A stretch of DNA of 64,000 nt from Candidatus Saccharimonadota bacterium (GTDB lineage Bacteria > Patescibacteriota > Saccharimonadia > Saccharimonadales > Saccharimonadaceae): positions 111,452 through 175,451 of the forward strand of contig JAFWKF010000004.1 in NCBI GenBank assembly GCA_017533605.1, in the 5' to 3' direction. Shown in pieces: positions 59,396-64,000 of the stretch. Numbering within the stretch: the first letter of the stretch is position 1; the number at the start of each line of letters is the position of its first letter. The notes beneath the pieces are model-generated. The model ran no database searches. It was not told the origin of the DNA and saw nothing but the letters and a program-made list of their open reading frames with translations. Both the position numbers and the translations under genes were made by a program.

Positions 59396-60367
59396 GTGAA
59401 TAAAAGACTGCGAATCTTCGGTTGGCTACTAGCAGTGGTTATAGTTATCGCCACTGCTCTGATTGTTTTAAATCGCCAGTGGCTCAAAGATTTTTGGCAC
59501 GGCATGAGCTACCAACCTTCTGCCGCCATGGCAGATATTCGCAGCAAACTTAATCTTACAGACCAAGGCACTTTTCTCTTTAATGCCTCCCAACCAGAAT
59601 TAAACACTAGCGAGAGCTTCAATAGCTATTGCCGTACAGACGGTCAAGAAATCGCCGTGCTAGGTTGCTATACCGGAGACCGCATTTATATATATGATAT
59701 TAATACCAGTGAGCTAAAAGGCATCCGCGAACTTACTACGGCCCACGAACTCCTTCACGCCGTATTCGCTAGGATGTCTAGTAGCGACAAAGAATCACTT
59801 CGCCAAGATCTAGACAAAACTTACCAAGCTAATCAAGACATCTTAAAATCAGACTTAGACACTTACGACGAAACCGAGCGCTATGAGGAGCTCTATGTTC
59901 GCGCCGGCACTGAAGTTAAAAAACTTCCAGACTCCCTAGAAAAACATTACGCTACCATTTTTAAAGACCAAGATCAAATCGTGGATTATTATAATAGCTA
60001 TATTTCGGTTTTCCGCGCCCTAGAAGCCGAGCTAGATGCTCTTGCTACAGAAATGGACGCTCTATCTAACGAAATCACTGCCAAAACCGCCGAATATAAA
60101 GAAAGAGTTACAAACCTTAATAATAACATTACAGAATTTAATAACTGTGCCGCTTCCACAGAGTGTTATATGAGTCAATATGAGTTTTATTCTCGTCGTA
60201 ATACCTTAGTCGCCGAACAAAATAATCTAGAATTCTTATACAACGAAATTAGCGCCCTTATAGATACCTACAATGTTAAGGTTGAAGCCTACAACGCAGA
60301 TGTTCTTCAAACCCAAAAGCTCAACAAAATCATCAATTCAGCGCCAGCTGTCACAGAAGAATTATGA
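59396..60367 (+). CDS. Membrane-anchored HExxH metallopeptidase-like protein
   Basis: 323 residues starting at GTG. One N-terminal membrane helix (about 7-27) places the rest outside the cytoplasm. TTAHELLHAVF (HELLH at 117-121) is a zinc-binding HExxH motif, and Glu in YEELYVRAGTE about 45 residues later could be the third ligand (gluzincin style). A coiled coil follows (about 205-320, ALEAELDALATEMDALSNEI). It may cleave envelope or host proteins. TAAACT ends 6 nt before the GTG, so the mRNA appears leaderless. It is the first gene of a four-gene unit and overlaps the next gene by ATGA. Confidence 0.8.
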   Translation: MNKRLRIFGWLLAVVIVIATALIVLNRQWLKDFWHGMSYQPSAAMADIRSKLNLTDQGTFLFNASQPELNTSESFNSYCRTDGQEIAVLGCYTGDRIYIYDINTSELKGIRELTTAHELLHAVFARMSSSDKESLRQDLDKTYQANQDILKSDLDTYDETERYEELYVRAGTEVKKLPDSLEKHYATIFKDQDQIVDYYNSYISVFRALEAELDALATEMDALSNEITAKTAEYKERVTNLNNNITEFNNCAASTECYMSQYEFYSRRNTLVAEQNNLEFLYNEISALIDTYNVKVEAYNADVLQTQKLNKIINSAPAVTEEL

Positions 60368-61071
60368 AACTAAGAAACCGGCGCATTATTGTGATATTAT
60401 TTGCGCTCGGCGCTACTGCGCTGTGGCTTTTTGTTAATCCAGAAAGCTACGATACTATTTTTAGTAAAGTAGAAAATGCCGGCGAACCAGAAATCACGGC
60501 TAGTTCAGACGCTCCGCTCGCTACAGAATTACTAGAAAAACTTGCAGTTAAAGGCCGCGCTCCCAAAACCGGCTATTCCAGAGCCGAGTTTTATGATGAT
60601 TGGCCTTTGGTAGAAGGCTGCTCTCTGAGACAGCGCATCTTAAAAAGGGAATTAGGCGACAGTGCTGTGCTAGATGGATGTAATGTCATTGCTGGAGAAT
60701 ACGACGAGCCCTACACCGGCGAGCATGTAGTTTTAGAAAGCCACGAGGCTGTCTCCGAAATTCAAATAGACCATGTAGTTGCACTCTCTGACGCTTGGCA
60801 AAAGGGCGCCCAGTATATGGATTACGCTACCAGAAATGCCATTGCTACAGACCCCTTAAACCTTCTCGCCGTAGATGGCCCTGCTAATCAGCAAAAATCT
60901 GATGGCGATGCCGCCACTTGGCTCCCGTCAAACAAAAAGTTTCGTTGCCAATATGTAGCTAGGCAAGTATCGGTAAAATATAAATACAGCCTCTGGGTTA
61001 CTCAGGCCGAAAAGGACGCAATTTTACGAGTTTTAAAATCTTGTCCCAACGAGCCCGCAGTTGGTGTATAA
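60364..61071 (+). CDS. Secreted/anchored HNH nuclease-like protein (DUF1524 type)
   Basis: 235 residues with an N-terminal membrane helix (about 6-24). Residues about 85-230 match the secreted HNH/DUF1524 nucleases: SEIQIDHVVALSDAWQKGAQ (catalytic DH), DPLNLLAVDGPANQQKSDGDA and WLPSNKKFRCQYVARQVSVK. It would digest nucleic acid outside the membrane, useful for nucleotide uptake in an organism that cannot make them (inference). ATGA overlap with the peptidase-like gene. A TATAAT box at 61067-61072, over its stop codon, can start the next gene separately. Confidence 0.88.
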   Translation: MKLRNRRIIVILFALGATALWLFVNPESYDTIFSKVENAGEPEITASSDAPLATELLEKLAVKGRAPKTGYSRAEFYDDWPLVEGCSLRQRILKRELGDSAVLDGCNVIAGEYDEPYTGEHVVLESHEAVSEIQIDHVVALSDAWQKGAQYMDYATRNAIATDPLNLLAVDGPANQQKSDGDAATWLPSNKKFRCQYVARQVSVKYKYSLWVTQAEKDAILRVLKSCPNEPAVGV

Positions 61072-61096
61072 TATATAAAACTAAGTGGAGAAAATC

Positions 61097-61780
61097 ATGA
61101 AAAGATATATCTGGACAACTATTATTATAAGTATTATTTTAATTATTGCAGCTTTTTTGCTCGGTAGATTTGCTTTTCCGGCTACCGACCTTGCCACCCT
61201 TCCTACCCCAGAGCTTTCCGAGGGCGAGCGCGGCGAACTTGGCATAGATAGAAACGTCAACGAATCTACCATAGACCAATATCTAGGCCGCAGTGATGCT
61301 GTATATCGCGATGTTCGCATGCTAAAAGACCCCGGCGACTACGAATCTATCGGTGGTGATTCTTATCTATCTGGTTTTGTAAAGGGTTTTGAAGTCGTAC
61401 CACTACCATATCTTGTTAATGTTACTGGCTTACCAGAATCCGTAGGTAGCACCTACACCGGCAAAACTCTCTTTACTAATAATAACGGCGAATATACCGC
61501 TAACTACGAAGAATCACTAGATGTTTTAGAAGCTCTCTTTCCTAAAGATAAAGTTATCTTCCTCATGTGCGGCGGTGGCGGCTACTCTGGTATGTTAAAA
61601 AACATGTTAGTTACACTCGGTTGGGATGAAACTAAAATTTATGATGTCGGTGGTTATTGGTTTTATGAGGGCGAAAACAATGTCCCAGTTAAGCGCACTA
61701 CTTCTGATGGCGGCGTAGTCTACGATTTTTACAAAGTTCCTTATCATGAAATTGATTTCAAAAGCTTAACGGAGAATTAG
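61097..61780 (+). CDS. Membrane-anchored rhodanese-like protein
   Basis: 227 residues from ATG 61097 (GTGGAG lies 8 nt upstream as Shine-Dalgarno). An N-terminal helix (about 6-26) anchors it; the outer part has a rhodanese fold with AVYRDVRMLKDPGDYESIGG and the active-site loop FLMCGGGGYSGMLKNML, where Cys is followed by a Gly-rich loop, then DVGGYWFYEG. It could move sulfur or reduce oxidised thiols outside the membrane. It sits between the HNH gene and the thioredoxin-like gene. Confidence 0.85.
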   Translation: MKRYIWTTIIISIILIIAAFLLGRFAFPATDLATLPTPELSEGERGELGIDRNVNESTIDQYLGRSDAVYRDVRMLKDPGDYESIGGDSYLSGFVKGFEVVPLPYLVNVTGLPESVGSTYTGKTLFTNNNGEYTANYEESLDVLEALFPKDKVIFLMCGGGGYSGMLKNMLVTLGWDETKIYDVGGYWFYEGENNVPVKRTTSDGGVVYDFYKVPYHEIDFKSLTEN

Positions 61781-61781
61781 A

Positions 61782-62273
61782 GTGGGCAAATCCAAAAATA
61801 AGCGCGCAACAATTATTAAACTAATAATAGCTTTAGTCGCAATTATCGCTTTTAGCGTTTTGTTCATTGGCGCTGTAGCTGGCTGGTTTGACAGCAAAAA
61901 AGCTACTATAGACGCAGAGTACCAATGCACCGAGCAGTGTGACTATGTTAATCTCACTGCTACCGAATACAAAGCTCTAATAGACGACCAAAAATCATTT
62001 ATTCTTTTAGTAGATCAAGGCGGCTGTACCACGGCAGACCGTATGCGTGAATTTGTAGCTAATTATTCTAACGAAGCCGGTTTTAAGGTAGCTAAAATCA
62101 TGTTTTCCGACATGAAAGAAACGTCCTTACATAATTATGTAAAATATTATCCTTCTGTAGTTATTATCTCTCATGGCCAACCTATTGCTTGGCTCAGGGC
62201 CGACAGCGATGAAGACTCCGAGGCCTACAACGATTACGACACATTTAAGAACTGGATTAAGCAGTGGATTTAG
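61782..62273 (+). CDS. Membrane-anchored thioredoxin-like protein with one catalytic-site cysteine
   Basis: 163 residues starting at GTG, one base after the rhodanese stop. An N-terminal helix (about 11-32) follows NKR. The rest has the thioredoxin pattern SFILLVDQGGCTTADRMREF, KIMFSDMKETSL and the cis-Pro strand YYPSVVIISHGQPI. The active site is GGCTTAD, so only one Cys of the CxxC pair is present, and another pair (CTEQC) lies near the membrane. A role in thiol exchange with the rhodanese-like partner is plausible. Confidence 0.78.
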   Translation: MGKSKNKRATIIKLIIALVAIIAFSVLFIGAVAGWFDSKKATIDAEYQCTEQCDYVNLTATEYKALIDDQKSFILLVDQGGCTTADRMREFVANYSNEAGFKVAKIMFSDMKETSLHNYVKYYPSVVIISHGQPIAWLRADSDEDSEAYNDYDTFKNWIKQWI

Positions 62274-62289
62274 CCTAAACTGCGTTATG

Positions 62290-62313
62290 ATAAGCTCCAG
62301 AAAAGGAGCTTAT
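62290..62313 (+). terminator. Hairpin that both ends the upstream unit and covers the recombinase ribosome site
   Basis: ATAAGCTCC/GGAGCTTAT with a 6-nt loop is followed by TTTT, which fits an intrinsic terminator for the thioredoxin-like gene. The AAAAGGAG in the loop and right arm is also the Shine-Dalgarno of the recombinase ATG at 62317, so the same stem could hide it. Confidence 0.7.
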
Positions 62314-62316
62314 TTT

Positions 62317-63138
62317 ATGGATGATTATTTAGATTATTGCGAAAAAGTGCGGGGTATGACGGCGGCAACCATGGAAATGAAACGAAATGTCTTAATGCGA
62401 TTCCAGAGAGTAACTAACATTGAGTCTTTAGATGAGTTAAACAATGAGACATTTGATCGCTGGATTAAACACGAAACGGCACGGGGTGTAAGTCCGCGGT
62501 CTATTAATATGTACAATGCGGTAGTGATAGCGATGGTAAGGTATTATAAGGAGCTGGGGATAAAAGTTCCACTCAACCTAACTCTGATTAGAAAACTAAA
62601 AGAAGGTGAAGCCAGGAGAAGTTTTTATACTGCAGAAGAGATTGAAAGCGTAATAGGTGCAGTAGATTTGCAAACTGGGTTAATTATTAGAATAATGTTT
62701 GAAACAGGTATGAGAATTGCGGAGATTACGAAACTAAGATTGTCTAATTTTAGGGGAAGACAAATAAAGTTTATTGGAAAAGGGAAGAAACCGCGAGAGG
62801 TATATATTACTGAGGAAACTCTGCAGCTTCTAAATCACTATATTATTATATATGGAGTAAAAGATTATCTATGGGGGTTTTATGAGCATGGTGGCAATGG
62901 CGAGGCACCGACTGTAAATACAATACGTAATAGATTAAAGAAGGCCTTTAAAAAGGTAGGATACGATGATTTTTACCCGCATAGCTTAAGGCATTCATTC
63001 GCCACGGATTTGCAAAGACGTGGCGCATCAGTGGCAGAGATTAAGGAAATGATTGGGCATGCCAATATCGCCACTACGGAGCGATATTTGCACGGATTTG
63101 ATGGCAAGATGAAGGAACTATTTGATAAATACCGCTAA
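62317..63138 (+). CDS. Tyrosine recombinase (XerC/XerD-like)
   Basis: 273 residues. An N-terminal SAM-like core-binding domain (about 1-85) precedes the catalytic domain. The catalytic set is visible: Arg in TGMRIAEITKLRL, Lys in GKGKKPRE, HSLRHSFATDL (His-x-x-Arg), GHANIATTERYLH with the final His and Tyr. The size is close to Xer proteins, so it may resolve chromosome dimers. Its place beside a surface-antigen gene also allows a role in DNA inversion. The start follows AAAAGGAG, partly hidden in a hairpin. Confidence 0.93.
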   Translation: MDDYLDYCEKVRGMTAATMEMKRNVLMRFQRVTNIESLDELNNETFDRWIKHETARGVSPRSINMYNAVVIAMVRYYKELGIKVPLNLTLIRKLKEGEARRSFYTAEEIESVIGAVDLQTGLIIRIMFETGMRIAEITKLRLSNFRGRQIKFIGKGKKPREVYITEETLQLLNHYIIIYGVKDYLWGFYEHGGNGEAPTVNTIRNRLKKAFKKVGYDDFYPHSLRHSFATDLQRRGASVAEIKEMIGHANIATTERYLHGFDGKMKELFDKYR

Positions 63139-63139
63139 A

Positions 63140-63165
63140 AAATACAGCCCCGCAGGGCTGTATTT
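63140..63165. terminator. Bidirectional terminator between recombinase and secreted protein gene
   Basis: AAATACAGCCC/GGGCTGTATTT, an 11-bp stem with loop CGCA, has A-rich and T-rich flanks on its two sides. It lies between two convergent genes. Confidence 0.85.
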
Positions 63166-63181
63166 AAAGGCTAATTTATAA

Positions 63182-63817
63182 TTAGCTACCGTTACCTACG
63201 CCAGCGGAAACAACATACTTAACTTTACCAGTGTAAGTATCTGCTTCTTGCGTTGGACTAACACTTACTTTATAACCAGTGTAGATAAGACCATCGCTAA
63301 TCATAGAAGGGTTACCTTGTGCATTTGCTTTGTAAGCAACTCTCGTTGCGGCAGCTGGAATTTGAGCATAGGCATTTGAATATGCGGTTACCATAGTAGC
63401 GCCAGTGTCGCCATCGGCTACTTTGAAAGCCCAAGCAGATGCGGTACCATCAAGGGTTGTGCCAGTTGGGATGGCGGTACCAGTAGAACTTGGGATCATG
63501 GTAGTCGTACCAGCAGTTTCACCGCTATAACCTTGAGCAGTTACGTTCCAACCGGAAGTATCATTACAGGTAACATAAAGACTACCACCCGTGCCGCTTG
63601 CAGGAGCCCATTCCCAGTAGCTACCGTTTGTCATGTCCTTTTCAAAGGTTGCATTTGTGGTTTCGGTTGCTGGATCGCCCGCAGTAGTAGAAGCGACGCC
63701 ACAAGCGCTCGAAATCGTGATCTCTACAGTATCAATCACATCTGCGAAAGTGCCGAGCACTGGCATAGCTGCGAGAGCTACGGAAGCGGCACCGGCTGCA
63801 ATTAATGATTTTTTCAT
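63182..63817 (-). CDS. Small abundant-type secreted protein
   Basis: 211 residues with a clear signal peptide (MKKSLIAAGAASVALAAM, cleavage near TFA). The mature part is Thr/Ala/Gly/Ser-rich with two Cys (SACG and VTCND), a Trp-rich spot (YWEWAP) and a C-terminus YTGKVKYVVSAGVG like the last strand of WxL- or pilin-type beta-sandwiches. There is no membrane anchor. It is probably an exported surface-layer or pilus-like subunit. The Shine-Dalgarno AAAGGAGA precedes the ATG. Confidence 0.78.
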   Translation of the reverse strand: MKKSLIAAGAASVALAAMPVLGTFADVIDTVEITISSACGVASTTAGDPATETTNATFEKDMTNGSYWEWAPASGTGGSLYVTCNDTSGWNVTAQGYSGETAGTTTMIPSSTGTAIPTGTTLDGTASAWAFKVADGDTGATMVTAYSNAYAQIPAAATRVAYKANAQGNPSMISDGLIYTGYKVSVSPTQEADTYTGKVKYVVSAGVGNGS

Positions 63818-63918
63818 TGATATTTTCTCCTTTGCTTACTTTTAAGCAATATTATTTTATATTTTGTGTTAAAAACATTAAGCTCATGTCTGCAAGGCGT
63901 GATAATAACGGAGACAAT

Positions 63919-63975
63919 ATGGAAAGGAGGTGTCAAGTCGGCCCACTTGACAAATATTGCAAAAAATATATTTAA
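63919..63975 (+). other. Possible 18-codon ORF over a hairpin at the window edge
   Basis: ATG 63919 after CGGAG opens 18 codons (MERRCQVGPLDKYCKKYI). Its middle forms the hairpin TGTCAAGT/ACTTGACA (63931-63952). The hairpin also carries TTGACA on both strands. This may be a leader peptide or simply a regulatory inverted repeat upstream of genes outside the window. The rest of 63818-64000 shows only the upstream region of the secreted protein gene. Confidence 0.3.
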
Positions 63976-64000
63976 ATTATCGGCGAAAGAAAGTGCCGCA

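Noticed and set aside
63931..63952. TTGACA on both strands of a hairpin as a divergent promoter pair.
   Set aside because: No acceptable -10 box lies at 16-18 bp in either direction within the window, so it is only noted as an inverted repeat.
1..64000. Recoding of TGA (as in Absconditabacteria and Gracilibacteria).
   Set aside because: Conserved genes such as tpiA, murB and radA end with TGA at the expected length, and no conserved protein needs read-through of TGA.

Overview
The window looks like a chromosomal segment of an ultra-small-genome bacterium of the Candidate Phyla Radiation (Patescibacteria), most likely a Saccharibacterium (TM7). This is an inference from gene content: shortened TsaB, HrcA and GrpE, a T4SS-like membrane protein fused to a large soluble tail, many very large Thr/Ser/Asn-rich secreted proteins, fibro-slime, lamin-tail, InlB-like and FISUMP domains, and almost no biosynthetic genes. 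No 16S rRNA gene is present to prove it. The standard genetic code fits, because TGA is used as a stop (tpiA, murB, radA) and no conserved gene needs TGA read through.

Layout. 1-5.5 kb: end of a surface protein gene, an initiator tRNA-Met, an FAD oxidoreductase operon, a lamin-tail surface protein and an adenylate kinase-like gene. 5.5-7.4 kb: CIRCE-hrcA-grpE and L25. 7.4-11.6 kb: glycolysis (a sugar-kinase-like/aldolase fusion, a PMM-like HAD phosphatase and a divergent tpiA) and tRNA-His/tRNA-Gly. 11.6-14.4 kb: a compositionally foreign two-gene island. 14.4-20.2 kb: surface proteins and a VirB6/TrbL-like protein. 20.2-26 kb: folD, murB, recA, nudix, recX, PRC-barrel, truB. 26-30.9 kb: aquaporin, rpsO, pnp, histidine phosphatase and the G domain of lepA. 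31-39.4 kb: a 2796-codon secreted FISUMP/InlB protein sitting between the two halves of lepA. 39.5-44.7 kb: rest of lepA, small membrane proteins, a fibro-slime protein, tsaB, tsaE and a murC-like ligase. 44.7-52.6 kb: two divergent giant surface paralogues. 52.6-57.6 kb: radA, ruvC, ruvA, rplS, an rnhB-yraN fusion, ychF. 57.6-64 kb: GNAT, flavodoxin, an operon of membrane-anchored extracytoplasmic enzymes, a tyrosine recombinase and a small secreted protein.

Four things stand out. (1) lepA is cleanly divided between its G domain and domain II by about 8.6 kb carrying the giant secreted protein, and the second half has its own promoter. (2) Three copies of a GC-rich palindromic element share a core but have copy-specific inverted arms; two lie in frame inside recX and truB, and one lies between ruvC and ruvA. 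(3) About two dozen genes have a -10 box (often TGnTATAAT) ending 6-9 nt, mostly exactly 6 nt, before the start codon, which implies leaderless mRNAs. Genes inside operons and the foreign-looking genes instead carry Shine-Dalgarno sequences. (4) The ends of FISUMP modules in the giant protein differ in a pattern (first two codon positions vary, third base C is kept) like that left by diversity-generating retroelements, although no reverse transcriptase is in the window.

How the genes may work together: core replication, repair and translation genes sit between blocks of surface genes, as expected for an epibiont that takes nutrients from a host cell. The anchored protease-like, HNH nuclease-like, rhodanese-like and thioredoxin-like proteins could process host material at the surface. 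The aldolase fusion and TpiA form one step of a reduced glycolytic route.
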